The notes: a model not told the origin generated them from the letters alone. DNA of 64,000 bases from Acinetobacter sp. ANC 4910 (GCF_004331035.1 NZ_SJNT01000014.1:1-64000); one strand, 5' to 3'. Shown: positions 50,988-60,599, numbered from the stretch's first letter. Numbers and translations: made by a program.

Positions 50988-51647
50988 TTATTTTAAAAAG
51001 CCGTTTGCCGCCAAGAAATCCATACTGATTTTTGACTGTGCTTGAGTCTCTGCGGCTTTATCGCCCAACAATAAACGTTCGATATAACGCGCCAAGACAT
51101 CGACTTCCAAATTCACTTTCGAACCCGTTTTCCACGTCCCAATATTGGTCCGTTCTGCCGTATGTGGAATTAAGTTCAGGCTGATGATATTACCGCGTAA
51201 ATGGTTAATGGTTAAACTGACGCCATCTACAGTCACCGACCCTTTCTCGGCCAAATACTTGGCAATTTCTACAGGTGCCGTCACTTCAAAATAAAGTGAA
51301 CGCGCATCCTCACGAACCAAGGTAATCTCACCAACAGCATCAACATGACCGCTGACAATATGCCCACCAAAACGCGTGGTCGGCAACATGGCTTTTTCTA
51401 CATTGACTGGTTGACCAACTTTCCAGTGCCCCAACGTCGTTCGATTTAAACTTTCACGTGACACATCGGCGGCATACCAATTGTCACCCCATTCAATCAC
51501 CGTTAAGCAAATCCCATTGGTGGCAATTGAGTCACCTAAGTGTACATCTGACATGTCCAAATTCGTTTGAATACGTAAACGTACATCACCGCCCACACTT
51601 TGCAAGCTTTCTACTCGACCAAGGCTTTCAATAATTCCTGTAAACAT
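50988..51647 (-). CDS. ribE: Riboflavin synthase alpha chain
   Basis: The 219-residue enzyme joins two 6,7-dimethyl-8-ribityllumazines to make riboflavin. It has two lumazine-binding repeats: MFTGIIESLGRVESL with SIATNGICLTVIE in the first, and FGGHIVSGHVDAVGEI with GSVTVDGVSLTINHL in the second. A C-terminal trimerisation helix follows. It is 27 bp after the DNA methylase gene in the nrdR-ribD operon. ribBA and ribH are not nearby. Confidence 0.95.
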   Translation of the reverse strand: MFTGIIESLGRVESLQSVGGDVRLRIQTNLDMSDVHLGDSIATNGICLTVIEWGDNWYAADVSRESLNRTTLGHWKVGQPVNVEKAMLPTTRFGGHIVSGHVDAVGEITLVREDARSLYFEVTAPVEIAKYLAEKGSVTVDGVSLTINHLRGNIISLNLIPHTAERTNIGTWKTGSKVNLEVDVLARYIERLLLGDKAAETQAQSKISMDFLAANGFLK

Positions 51648-51674
51648 AATCTTTTCTCTTTCCTGAATTTGGAC

Positions 51675-52964
51675 TTACCACAATGCCAACTGGGTACTTA
51701 CACCTGAGGTATCGACTCCACCCAATTCTGCGAAATGATACAGTTGACCAAGTAACTGACGTAATGGCGGACCAGATTTGGCATGGGTATCAGTAATCAC
51801 AATAAATTCCAACACACGTGCGCGCTCCGACTGACGTTGCTTACTGACCCGATAACGCGGTACATCTTGGGTTAACAGCGTGACACGTCCACGCTCAAGA
51901 TTGGCTTTGAGTAAATCGGCAGCTTCAATATTACCATCGGTTGAATAACTGGTCAGAATATAACGCGCATTGATGGTCGACAGTAATTTTTCATAGGCTT
52001 CCTTGGCATACTTAGAAGAATTGTAAGGGCTTGGGCGCTCTTTACGCCACGCGCGGTCAATTCCACTCTTAAAGCCTTTGGTGTCTGGGCTTGGCAAATC
52101 CACCTGATCCCATAAGGTCAGCGCATTCAACACATGATAGTTACTGCTATAAGCATGTTGGTTATACGGCGGATCTAAATACGCCACATCCACTTCAAAA
52201 CCACTCATCTGATTGGCTAAATGCTGTGCGTCGACACACCACATTTCTGCGGCAGGGCGTTTTGGATCGCCTATTTCACAAAAACGGCTTGGGGTCAGCC
52301 AGAGCAAGGATTCAATACGCTCCAATGCGGTTTGGGTTTTACCGCCCCAACCATGATGAAAACTTTTAAAGACACCACTGGTATTGCTGACAAAACTGGC
52401 TGAATACAACAACGGCGCCAACAAAGCACTCATTTCCACATCATCAATCGCGCCTTGCGCTTGCCAAGTGGCAATTTGCTGACGAATCGCATCTATCCGC
52501 ATGCCATTACGACGTTTAAAGAACAATCGGTCACGGGCAGGATCGTAAATTTCATCGTTACGTGGGCATAGGTTATGCGTGACCCAACCCTTTACTTCTG
52601 GCAACCGATTTAAATAATCAATCGCCTTTTGATAGCCGCCCAACTCTTTAAATGCAGGCGCATCTGTACAGGCCAGAATGGCATGATTTAAGGCATGGCT
52701 ATAGGGTTCCCAGTCATTGGCAATGACACGGTAACCATTCTGGCGCGCCAAACGGGAAACCACGCCACTACCTGCAAAAAAGTCAGCAAAAATAGGCGAA
52801 CGACCTTTGGCATTCAAGGTTCCTGTCTGCTCAAGTGCCTCTAAAATCAGATGTAATAAACGACGCTTGTTTCCTAAGTAAGGAACCAATTGATGAAATA
52901 AGTATTCGTCTGTGGTCCGTGCCGCATGACGTCGTTTATGATAAACCGTAGACTCTTGATTCAT
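51675..52964 (-). CDS. DNA adenine (N6) methyltransferase in the riboflavin operon
   Basis: A 429-residue D12-class methyltransferase. The N-terminal YLGNKRRLLHLILEAL and FFAGSGVVSRLARQNGYRVI (near 66-85) form the AdoMet-binding region. The catalytic motif VAYLDPPYNQHAYSSNYHVL gives DPPY near 263-266. No restriction endonuclease adjoins it, so it is an orphan methylase. The ATG overlaps the ribD stop as ATGA, tying its translation to riboflavin genes. From memory of the gene order it is probably the orthologue of A. baumannii A1S_0222 (AamA), reported to methylate GAATTC; this link needs an alignment. Confidence 0.88.
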   Translation of the reverse strand: MNQESTVYHKRRHAARTTDEYLFHQLVPYLGNKRRLLHLILEALEQTGTLNAKGRSPIFADFFAGSGVVSRLARQNGYRVIANDWEPYSHALNHAILACTDAPAFKELGGYQKAIDYLNRLPEVKGWVTHNLCPRNDEIYDPARDRLFFKRRNGMRIDAIRQQIATWQAQGAIDDVEMSALLAPLLYSASFVSNTSGVFKSFHHGWGGKTQTALERIESLLWLTPSRFCEIGDPKRPAAEMWCVDAQHLANQMSGFEVDVAYLDPPYNQHAYSSNYHVLNALTLWDQVDLPSPDTKGFKSGIDRAWRKERPSPYNSSKYAKEAYEKLLSTINARYILTSYSTDGNIEAADLLKANLERGRVTLLTQDVPRYRVSKQRQSERARVLEFIVITDTHAKSGPPLRQLLGQLYHFAELGGVDTSGVSTQLALW

Positions 52965-54058
52965 ATAGACTCTTGAATGGGTGTTAGCCTTAAGCGCACA
53001 TCATTTCCCACTTGGGAAACATCGATGAGCTTAAATCGAAGTTGCTCTGCCAAATGCGTAAATTCCGCATTAAACATCGCACGTGCAGATTGACCTAATA
53101 AGGTGGGTGCAACATAACTAATCAGTTCATCAACCAATGCCTGCTTGAGAAAAGCACTGGATAAGGTTGCGCCCGCTTCGACCAACACATCGTAAATTTG
53201 AAAATCTTTTAGGGTTCTTAACAAACTTTCTAAAGATTGAATTTCTAGCTGTATCACGCCCAACTGCGCCAGTTCAGGACGGAAGGGCCCCATCACCATG
53301 ACGGTATCAGGCTGTTGTAAAATCTGGGTATCTAAAGGTAAACGACCTTGTCGATCTAAAATAACGCGTTTGGGTTGCACCACCGTACTGATGTCATCAA
53401 GGTCTGGTAAGTGACGCACATTTAATAAACAGTCATCTGCCAAAACCGTATCAATGCCTGTAATCACTGCCCCTGAAATGGCACGCCAGTGCTGAACATC
53501 CAATCGAGCCTCTGCGCCAGTAATCCATTTCGATTCACCGGATGCCATTGCAGTTCGACCGTCCAAACTAGAGGCAACTTTCAAGCGCACATAAGGCAAA
53601 CCTGTTGCCATCGCCTTGAGAAAGCCTCGATTCAAGGTCGCGGCTTCAGCCTCACACACCCCAGTCCTGACTTGAATACCGGCTTCCTGAAGGATATGAA
53701 TACCTTTCCCAGCCACTAAAGGATTAGGATCTGCACAAGCAACGACAACTTGTGCAATTCCTGCGTCAACCAAGCCTTTGGCACAAGGTGGAGTCCGACC
53801 ATAATGTGCACAAGGTTCTAAAGTGACATAAGCAGTTGCGCCATGTGTTAAGCCATCTGCTTGGCGCATGGCAAACACTTCCGCATGAGGTTGTCCCGCA
53901 CGTGGATGAAAGCCTTCACCGACCAATTGTCCATCTTTGACAATCACGCAACCAACATTCGGATTAGGTTTGGTGGAGTATTGCCCCTGCTGTGCTAAGC
54001 GAATAGCGCGCTGCATCCAAACTTGGTCTTGGTTTAACTCAGACATGGGCACACTCAT
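52961..54058 (-). CDS. ribD: Bifunctional riboflavin biosynthesis deaminase/reductase
   Basis: RibD (365 aa) carries out two steps before lumazine. The N-terminal deaminase has the zinc motif HAEVFAMRQ (near 79-87) and [19 protein letters not shown] (near 107-125). The C-terminal reductase has [20 protein letters not shown] and [33 protein letters not shown] comes near the end. The start ATG overlaps the nrdR stop (ATGA), and its own stop overlaps the methylase start. A later Met (residue 5) is a possible alternative start. Confidence 0.96.
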   Translation of the reverse strand: MSVPMSELNQDQVWMQRAIRLAQQGQYSTKPNPNVGCVIVKDGQLVGEGFHPRAGQPHAEVFAMRQADGLTHGATAYVTLEPCAHYGRTPPCAKGLVDAGIAQVVVACADPNPLVAGKGIHILQEAGIQVRTGVCEAEAATLNRGFLKAMATGLPYVRLKVASSLDGRTAMASGESKWITGAEARLDVQHWRAISGAVITGIDTVLADDCLLNVRHLPDLDDISTVVQPKRVILDRQGRLPLDTQILQQPDTVMVMGPFRPELAQLGVIQLEIQSLESLLRTLKDFQIYDVLVEAGATLSSAFLKQALVDELISYVAPTLLGQSARAMFNAEFTHLAEQLRFKLIDVSQVGNDVRLRLTPIQESI

Positions 54059-54516
54059 TCATGTTCACGTTGTTGCATTTGTTCAATTTGACGACGAAAA
54101 GCTTCCACGTCCTGAAAGTCCTGATAGACCGAAGCAAAACGCACATAAGCCACATGATCCAAAGCAAATAAAGCTTGCATAACAATTTCCCCAATAGTGC
54201 GCGACTTGACATCACGTTCTCCTAAACGGCGGATATGCAGTTGAATATCGCTCAACACAGCTTCAATTTGTTCTTGCGTGACTGGACGCTTTTGTAATGC
54301 ATGCATTAACGAGCGGCGTAGCTTGGCTTCATCAAAAGGCTCATTTTTACCGTCTGATTTAATTACACGTGGCATGACCACTTCATAACTTTCAAATGTG
54401 GTAAAACGCTCACCGCAACTAATACATTCACGGCGACGTCTGATTTGACAGCCTTCAGCGGCTAAGCGCGAGTCGATGACTTTACTGTCTGCGGCGTTGC
54501 AAAAAGGACAATGCAT
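54055..54516 (-). CDS. nrdR: Transcriptional repressor NrdR
   Basis: NrdR (153 aa) represses ribonucleotide reductase genes, binding ATP/dATP through an ATP-cone. The N-terminal zinc ribbon has [15 protein letters not shown] and [16 protein letters not shown]. The ATP-cone follows with [20 protein letters not shown]. The start [15 protein letters not shown] at 54516 is chosen because nothing before it is conserved; a longer reading from 54561 would add 15 residues. nrdR heading a rib operon is a common gammaproteobacterial arrangement. Confidence 0.95.
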   Translation of the reverse strand: MHCPFCNAADSKVIDSRLAAEGCQIRRRRECISCGERFTTFESYEVVMPRVIKSDGKNEPFDEAKLRRSLMHALQKRPVTQEQIEAVLSDIQLHIRRLGERDVKSRTIGEIVMQALFALDHVAYVRFASVYQDFQDVEAFRRQIEQMQQREHE

Positions 54517-54600
54517 GACGGTCGAATTAAACAAAACATTTTTGAATTCTGAGTGTAGCAAAAATTATGGTTTTTGTAGAGCATTACGCTAGATATGGAA

Positions 54601-54626
54601 AAAAAACAGCCCTTTCGGGCTGTTTT
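54601..54626 (-). terminator. Terminator after glnK-amtB
   Basis: AAAACAGCCC and GGGCTGTTTT close a TTTC loop, followed by T residues on the reverse strand, about 30 bp past the amtB stop. Confidence 0.9.
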
Positions 54627-54656
54627 ACACAATATATTGATTATATCGCGAAAAAA

Positions 54657-56060
54657 TTATTCAATGCGTTCGCCATGTTGACTTAAGTCAAGACCCATGC
54701 GCTCATCATCAGCTTCTACACGAATACCAATCACCACATCAATCACTTTTAAGATCACAAAAGTTAACACTGCAGAGTAAGCGATAGTGGCAAGTACACC
54801 TTCAATTTGAACCCATAATTGGCTCATCATATTTGCAGGTGCTTTATCCCCCATGATGAATTCACTGGCAAAGACTGCTGTGAGAATCGCACCCACAATA
54901 CCGCCAACACCGTGTAAGCCGAAAGCATCTAATGAGTCATCTGCTTTAAGGGCACGTTTCAGACCTGTAATCCCCCAGAAGCAAACCACACCACCAATCA
55001 GACCCATCGCCAAGGCACCACCAACAGTCACGAAACCAGCCGCAGGAGTAATCACGACCAGACCCGCTACCGCACCAGATGCACCACCCAGTACAGATGC
55101 CTTACCGCGCACCACTTTTTCAGTAATTAACCATGCGATTGCCGCTGCTGCTGCTGCAACTTGTGTGGTGACCAATGCAAAACCTGCGGAACCATTTGCA
55201 CCCAGTGCTGAACCGCCGTTAAAGCCAAACCAACCAACCCATACAAGGCTTGCACCAATCACTGTTAATGTCAGGTTATGAGGCGCCATAGATTCACGGC
55301 CTAGACCCATACGTTTCCCTAACATGTATGCAGCCACTAGCCCTGCAACACCTGAGTTAATATGTACAACTGTACCGCCTGCAAAATCAAGTGCGCCATC
55401 GTTAAATAACCAACCACCACCCCAGACCCAGTGCGTAATTGGCGCATACACCACAACCACCCAGATCGCGATAAATGCGACAAATGCCCCAAATTTCATA
55501 CGCTCTGCAATTGAACCGCTAATAATGGCAACGGTAATAATGGCAAAAGTCATTTGGAAAATAACAAAGAGAATTTCAGGAATGGTGCCTGTTAATGCTG
55601 TTGTGGTAATTCCTGACAGCATGATTTTATCAAAACCGCCAATAAAGGCATTTCCTTCAGTAAATGCAAGTGTATAACCCACAATTACCCATGCAAGGCT
55701 CACAACCGCCGCAGCAACAAAACTGTGTGCCATGGTGCTTAAGACGTTTTTCTTACGAACCATACCGCCGTAGAAAAGTGCCAAGCCAGGAATGGTCATT
55801 AACAAGACCAATGCCGTAGAGACTAAAATCCAAGCCGTATCACCCGTATCGAGAGTGGGTTCTTTAACCGCAGGAGCTGCAGCTTCTTCAGCTGGAGCAG
55901 GTGTCGCAACTGCTTGTACATCTGGCGATGCCGCTGCAGTCGTTTCCACTGTTGTTGTGACTTCTTCTGATGGAGCAGATGCTGTTACTTCTTCAGCCCA
56001 AGCAACAGAACCACCTAAAAGTGCGCCTGATAAACTCAGCGCGAGTAGCATTTTTTTCAT
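54657..56060 (-). CDS. amtB: Ammonium transporter AmtB
   Basis: AmtB (467 aa) is a trimeric ammonium channel. After a signal peptide (about 1-22), an Ala/Glu/Pro-rich stretch of about 45 residues precedes the first membrane helix. That stretch is absent from E. coli AmtB. Conserved parts are LALFYGGMVRKKNVLS, the pore region THWVWGGGWL with the first of the twin His, GASLVWVGWFGFNGGSAL, and FGLHGVGGIVGAI with the second. The ribosome-binding site is GGGGGA (G run at 56067-56071). It follows glnK by 58 bp and is expected to be inhibited by GlnK. Confidence 0.96.
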   Translation of the reverse strand: MKKMLLALSLSGALLGGSVAWAEEVTASAPSEEVTTTVETTAAASPDVQAVATPAPAEEAAAPAVKEPTLDTGDTAWILVSTALVLLMTIPGLALFYGGMVRKKNVLSTMAHSFVAAAVVSLAWVIVGYTLAFTEGNAFIGGFDKIMLSGITTTALTGTIPEILFVIFQMTFAIITVAIISGSIAERMKFGAFVAFIAIWVVVVYAPITHWVWGGGWLFNDGALDFAGGTVVHINSGVAGLVAAYMLGKRMGLGRESMAPHNLTLTVIGASLVWVGWFGFNGGSALGANGSAGFALVTTQVAAAAAAIAWLITEKVVRGKASVLGGASGAVAGLVVITPAAGFVTVGGALAMGLIGGVVCFWGITGLKRALKADDSLDAFGLHGVGGIVGAILTAVFASEFIMGDKAPANMMSQLWVQIEGVLATIAYSAVLTFVILKVIDVVIGIRVEADDERMGLDLSQHGERIE

Positions 56061-56118
56061 TCGTGTCCCCCAACCTAATTTTGCGAGTTACTCGATACTC
56101 TGCAAACTTTATGCCAAA

Positions 56119-56568
<450 letters not shown>

Positions 56569-56687
56569 TTATTTTTGTCTTTTAATCGAAGCCTAGGTCT
56601 TTAATATTTGAGATTTTTAGCCAAAAGTCGGCTATTTTTGCCAGATCGCATCAAGGATTATTGCGATAGCACTATAGTCTCTGTCGA

Positions 56688-56704
56688 AGCAGTGCTACAC
56701 TGCT
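56688..56704. repeat. Perfect 17-bp inverted repeat upstream of ubiK
   Basis: AGCAGTG-CTA-CACTGCT lies between the divergent glnK and ubiK genes, about 20 bp before the ubiK start. A possible -10 box (TATAGT, 56673-56678) ends 9 bp before it, so it would fall in the ubiK 5' leader as a hairpin or operator. Confidence 0.55.
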
Positions 56705-56723
56705 CCCGCTCTTCTCCAGCAAT

Positions 56724-56963
56724 ATGGATAAAACAATGATTGAAACTTTATTACAAGCCATTCTAGAACAAGTAGAACAACCTAAAACTGATTTAGAACA
56801 TAATTTAAGAGCCTTATTAAATGAGGCCGTGACTAAAATGGATTTGGTTTCTCGTGATGAAATTGAACGTCAGAAAACTGCGCTTAATAATGCTAATCAA
56901 CGCTTAACCGAATTACTCCTCCAAGTCGAAGCACTCGAACAAAAATTTCAGAACAAAAAATAA
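56724..56963 (+). CDS. ubiK: Ubiquinone biosynthesis accessory factor UbiK
   Basis: The 79-residue protein has the UbiK/BMFP plan. MIETLLQAILEQVEQPKTDL leads into LEHNLRALLNEAVTKMDLVS, then a coiled coil ERQKTALNNANQRLTELLLQ. Family members help the UbiJ-linked ubiquinone complex at the membrane. comM follows 66 bp later, and glnK-amtB diverge upstream, an arrangement also seen in pseudomonads. An ATG at codon 5 is a possible alternative start. Confidence 0.9.
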   Translation: MDKTMIETLLQAILEQVEQPKTDLEHNLRALLNEAVTKMDLVSRDEIERQKTALNNANQRLTELLLQVEALEQKFQNKK

Positions 56964-57029
56964 GCACACTATTAGTGCAATAAAAAACCAATAACGATCA
57001 AAAATAACGCACCAAAATGGAACAACAAC

Positions 57030-58517
57030 ATGTCTTTTGCAAAAATAAATACGCGAGGGCTATTGGGTCTGCATGCCCCACTGATTGAAGTCGAAGTTCA
57101 TTTAAGTCAAGGATTACCATCACTTACCATTGTAGGATTAGCAGAAGCTGCTGTTCGGGAAAGTAAAGATCGGGTCCGTTCAGCCATTATTAATAGTGGT
57201 TTTCAGTTTCCCAGTAAACGTCTCACGATTAATCTTGCGCCTGCAGATTTGCCCAAAGATGGGTCACGCCTAGATTTACCGATTGCTTTGGGCATTTTAA
57301 TTGCTTCTGGACAACTCCCAGAACAAAGTATCGATCATCTTGAATTCATTGGGGAATTGGCGCTAGACGGTCAATTACGTCCAACCACAGGAACCCTGAG
57401 TATTGCCATCGCGTGTCAGCAAGCGCAACACCAATTGGTTTTGCCCGAACAAAATGCATTGGAGGCAGCACAACTGCCCCATTTTGATGTGTATGCAGCA
57501 AAAAATCTCAAAGAAGTGTGCGAACACTTAAGCCAACACAAACCGTTATCTCCAGTACAAAAGCCTGTCGATTCACCTTTACATCGCTATAAATTTGATC
57601 TGGCTGATGTGAAAGGACAACTGCGCCCACGGCGTGCTTTAGAAATTGCAGCAGCAGGTGGTCACTCCTTACTGTTTCGTGGTCCACCTGGCACAGGTAA
57701 AACCTTATTGGCATCGCGTTTGCCGAGTATTCTTCCACCGCTCAGTTCTAGTGAAAATTTGGAAGTTGCCAGCATTTATTCTGTTGCCAATTCGCAGCAT
57801 CATTTTGGACATCGCCCTTTTCGCGCGCCACATCATACTGCGTCGGCTATTGCTTTGGTGGGTGGCGGCTCACAACCTAAACCTGGAGAAATTACCTTAG
57901 CGCATTTAGGCGTTCTGTTTTTAGATGAACTCCCTGAATTTGATCGCAAAGTCTTGGAAGTACTTAGACAGCCTTTAGAATCTAAAGAAATTGTGATTTC
58001 TCGGGCATCCCGTCAAATGACTTATCCTGCCAATTTTCAGTTAATTGCGGCCATGAATCCTTGTCCATGTGGCTATGCGTTTAATCAAGATCAGCGTTGT
58101 CAATGTTCGACTGAGGCCATCAAACGTTATCAAAATCGAATTTCAGGGCCTCTACTCGATCGCATAGATTTGCATATTGATGTACCACCACTCACGGTAC
58201 ATGAATTACAAGCACATGCACCTGCTGAAAATTCTGATCAAGTACGTCAACGTGTGACTCAAGCCTATGAGCAGCAAATTCAACGACAAAATTGTTTAAA
58301 TCATGCTTTGAATCCACAACAACTGGAACAATTTGCAGGATTGAATGAGCAAACCAAAAAAATGCTTGAATTGGCTCAACAGCGCTTAAATTTATCTGCA
58401 CGTGCTTATCACCGGGTATTAAGAGTGGCAAGAACCATTGCTGACTTGGCACATTCCGCTGAAATTCAAACTGGGCATTTAAGTGAAGCTTTATCCTATC
58501 GGCAGCAAAGCCTTTAA
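57030..58517 (+). CDS. comM: ComM/YifB-type AAA ATPase (Mg chelatase-like)
   Basis: The 495-residue protein has the full YifB/ComM plan. The N-terminal Lon-protease-like fold contains VEVHLSQGLPSLTIVGLAEA and RLTINLAPADLPKDGSRLDL. The AAA+ core has Walker A FRGPPGTGKTLLASRLPS (near 213-230), Walker B VLFLDELPEF and a zinc-finger-like CPCGYAFNQDQRCQC. ComM is a branch-migration helicase that promotes integration of DNA during natural transformation in Acinetobacter and Vibrio. It is followed by a terminator. Confidence 0.96.
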   Translation: MSFAKINTRGLLGLHAPLIEVEVHLSQGLPSLTIVGLAEAAVRESKDRVRSAIINSGFQFPSKRLTINLAPADLPKDGSRLDLPIALGILIASGQLPEQSIDHLEFIGELALDGQLRPTTGTLSIAIACQQAQHQLVLPEQNALEAAQLPHFDVYAAKNLKEVCEHLSQHKPLSPVQKPVDSPLHRYKFDLADVKGQLRPRRALEIAAAGGHSLLFRGPPGTGKTLLASRLPSILPPLSSSENLEVASIYSVANSQHHFGHRPFRAPHHTASAIALVGGGSQPKPGEITLAHLGVLFLDELPEFDRKVLEVLRQPLESKEIVISRASRQMTYPANFQLIAAMNPCPCGYAFNQDQRCQCSTEAIKRYQNRISGPLLDRIDLHIDVPPLTVHELQAHAPAENSDQVRQRVTQAYEQQIQRQNCLNHALNPQQLEQFAGLNEQTKKMLELAQQRLNLSARAYHRVLRVARTIADLAHSAEIQTGHLSEALSYRQQSL

Positions 58518-58542
58518 TCAGTTCTGATTTAAATGCCAAATA

Positions 58543-58575
58543 AAAAACCTCTAGTCCTAAAGACTAGAGGTTTTT
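58543..58575 (+). terminator. Terminator between comM and torF (bidirectional)
   Basis: AAAAACCTCTAGTC and GACTAGAGGTTTTT form a 14-bp stem with T-tracts on both strands. It ends comM and the convergent TorF-family porin gene. Confidence 0.9.
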
Positions 58576-58589
58576 AAACACTCTTAAAT

Positions 58590-59360
58590 TTAGAATGTTT
58601 TGGTTAAGGTAAAGACTGCACCTGTTTCTACGCCACGTGCTGTTGCATCATCCATATTATCTGTATCAATGTTTGTACCTACCGCTGCTAATTCAGCGGT
58701 TGCACCAGAAATTGATTTAAATGCGTAGTTAACACCGACTTTCCAGTCTACATAGTTATCATCACCGCCAAATGAATATTTGTCTTCATCATCCACCACG
58801 GTATAGCCCACACTTGCTACACCGCCAAAACCTGTTGAACCAAATGGAACAGCGTAGCCTGCATTCACATTCCAACTGTTTGTATCTAGACCTGCATAAT
58901 CATTGGTAAAATTCACATTGGTCAGAATGCTATCCCCTTCAGCCAGCACACTTGCAAAAGTTAGTTTTCCGTAAAACTCGACCCAATTCAGATCAGATGC
59001 ACTTGGATAGTTGTAATACACCACACCCACATCTAATAAAGGTTTGCTGGTAAAGCTATCCAATGTGGTTGCAAAACCCAACGATGGATCTAACTCTAAA
59101 CTTGGCGTCCCCGAACCAAAGTTTACATTAGAACCCCAAAGCCCAAAATACACACCTGAATCATGTGCAAGTGTGAATCCTGCTTGTACCGCTGGATCAT
59201 TTTGAGTTTGCGACAATCCACGGAAACGATAGTCTGTTGTTACTGCTGCATTACCGCTAAAAGAAAGACCAAATGGTGATGCTGCTTGATCATCTGCAAA
59301 GGTAAATGTTGAAGCCGCTGCAACAACCGCCATAGATAATACTTTTAATGTGAATTTCAT
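58590..59360 (-). CDS. TorF-family putative outer-membrane porin
   Basis: From the ATG at 59360 the product has 256 residues, with a signal peptide ending STFTFA. A beta-barrel follows, with alternating aromatic and polar strands (FSGNAAVTTDYRFRGLSQTQ near the start is typical of the TorF/Gcw_chp family) and a terminal phenylalanine. The G-rich ribosome-binding site is GGGGGA. A sigma-54 type promoter with perfect GG-N10-GC sits 64-81 bp upstream. Together with glnK-amtB nearby this points to nitrogen-controlled uptake across the outer membrane; the solute is unknown. Confidence 0.88.
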   Translation of the reverse strand: MKFTLKVLSMAVVAAASTFTFADDQAASPFGLSFSGNAAVTTDYRFRGLSQTQNDPAVQAGFTLAHDSGVYFGLWGSNVNFGSGTPSLELDPSLGFATTLDSFTSKPLLDVGVVYYNYPSASDLNWVEFYGKLTFASVLAEGDSILTNVNFTNDYAGLDTNSWNVNAGYAVPFGSTGFGGVASVGYTVVDDEDKYSFGGDDNYVDWKVGVNYAFKSISGATAELAAVGTNIDTDNMDDATARGVETGAVFTLTKTF

Positions 59361-59423
59361 TCTGAGGTTCCCCCACATCGAATTACGACGTTTTTGCTGT
59401 AATTAATAAACTCAGGAATCTAT

Positions 59424-59441
59424 TAGCAAGCGCTATGCCAA
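59424..59441 (-). promoter_or_regulatory. Sigma-54 promoter of the TorF-family porin gene
   Basis: The reverse strand reads TTGGCATAGCGCTTGCTA, a near-perfect match to the -24/-12 consensus TGGCACG-N4-TTGCW with the GG-N10-GC invariant dinucleotides. The predicted start lies about 55 bases upstream of the ATG at 59360. No NtrC-like site was recognised further upstream. Confidence 0.7.
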
Positions 59442-60599
59442 CTTTAAGAAAAATATTTACAACCTTGATGTTCCCTATCGAATATTGAGAAACGTCATGC
59501 CGAGCTATAAATCTTAGTTGTTCGTGATTTTTGTAAACCTACGCTATGTCTAAGAGGTTCCAAACTTTACCCGCAATAAAATAAAAGAACTCAATCTCAC
59601 TGTAACGTAAAAAGATCGTAAATTTAAAATAAAATAATAAATAACAAATACTTAAATAAAAACAAATCCTTTAAACTTCATAAAATACTCGCAATGAGCA
59701 TATCAATATGCATCATTGTAATAACCCAGATAGTTTGGATTGTTACTCATTTAAAAGGCTTCGGTGCAGGAGATGGGCTCATCATGCAACGCATGGATTC
59801 TTTCAAAAAAGGTTGATCGCAGTATAAAAAATCTAGGCTTTATTTTAAGATTAGCAATTATTAAAGTCGTGTAAGCCCCATACCGCTATGGCGTTCGCAT
59901 TCTTTTCAACAGACCTAGATTCGCTTTAATCACTGTATTTCTAGCCAGAAACCAGATGTCATTGATCGATGACACACATTTCTGTTTGGCTTGTACAACC
60001 AAGAACACATTGGATTGGCAAAATTTGAATCAAGCGGTTCTGCTAGAGTGCTCAAAATGCTTCATTTCTGTTCAAAAACTGAGTTTCACACCAATAGTTG
60101 TACAAAATACACGCACTATTACTGATCACACCCAAATTTTAAATATGCTATGAATCACAATTTATTCCAACATTGTAAGCTAAGCATGATGAGAGAATTA
60201 CACTGCACTTAAATGAAACATTTCTCATTTTCATTTAGAAGTTAAATGGATTCATAAAAACAAGACATAATTTGCATAAAAAACAATCAATCAGGTCGAT
60301 ATTGAAGAAAAAATAAACAAAAGAATATGTGATTTTTCTATGTTTGATCGAAACATAAAACAGAATAATTTCCCATTCAGTAAAATATAATTTTATTATG
60401 AATGAATAGCTTATATATAAAATATGGTTATCCTTTCCTAGATAACAATAATGCAATTTCGTCAAGTAGCTGGTAACAAGAATGAAATAAAATTAATAAA
60501 AATCTATCTTTTTTATAGATTAATTATACAATTTATTAAAATTTCGAGTTATGCCAAAAAACGAAATTCTGAATCTATCTTTTTTTGAGGTTGTTTCTT
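59442..60599. other. AT-rich intergenic region of about 1.2 kb
   Basis: This spacer between divergent torF and the OprD-type gene is AT-rich, most of all from 60160 to 60580. Apart from the small ORF at 59956-60153 and a partial inverted repeat (AATCTAGG at 59830-59837, CCTAGATT at 59914-59921), I find no convincing gene, terminator or tRNA. The last 300 bp probably hold the OprD promoter and operators, which I cannot place. Confidence 0.6.
59956..60153 (+). CDS. Possible small zinc-ribbon-like protein
   Basis: A 65-residue ORF with two CxxC pairs, FCLAC (near 9-13) and CSKC (near 32-35), about 18 residues apart, as in small zinc ribbons. The remainder is unremarkable. The ribosome-binding site is weak and no promoter is evident. 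It lies alone in an AT-rich spacer, so it could be an accidental ORF. Conservation in other Acinetobacter genomes would decide. Confidence 0.35.
   Translation: MSLIDDTHFCLACTTKNTLDWQNLNQAVLLECSKCFISVQKLSFTPIVVQNTRTITDHTQILNML

Noticed and set aside
51675..52964. Adenine methylase as part of a restriction-modification or defence system
   Set aside because: No endonuclease or defence gene adjoins it; it is coupled to riboflavin genes, so it is an orphan methylase.
54853..55281. Long plus-strand ORF antisense to amtB (also similar ORFs antisense to gspD, feoB and hemX)
   Set aside because: These follow from the codon bias of the real reverse-strand gene and have no independent start signals.
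60235..60465. A 76-residue reverse-strand ORF in the AT-rich spacer
   Set aside because: The composition (Phe, Ile, Tyr, Leu from AT-rich codons) and lack of a ribosome-binding site are typical of chance ORFs.
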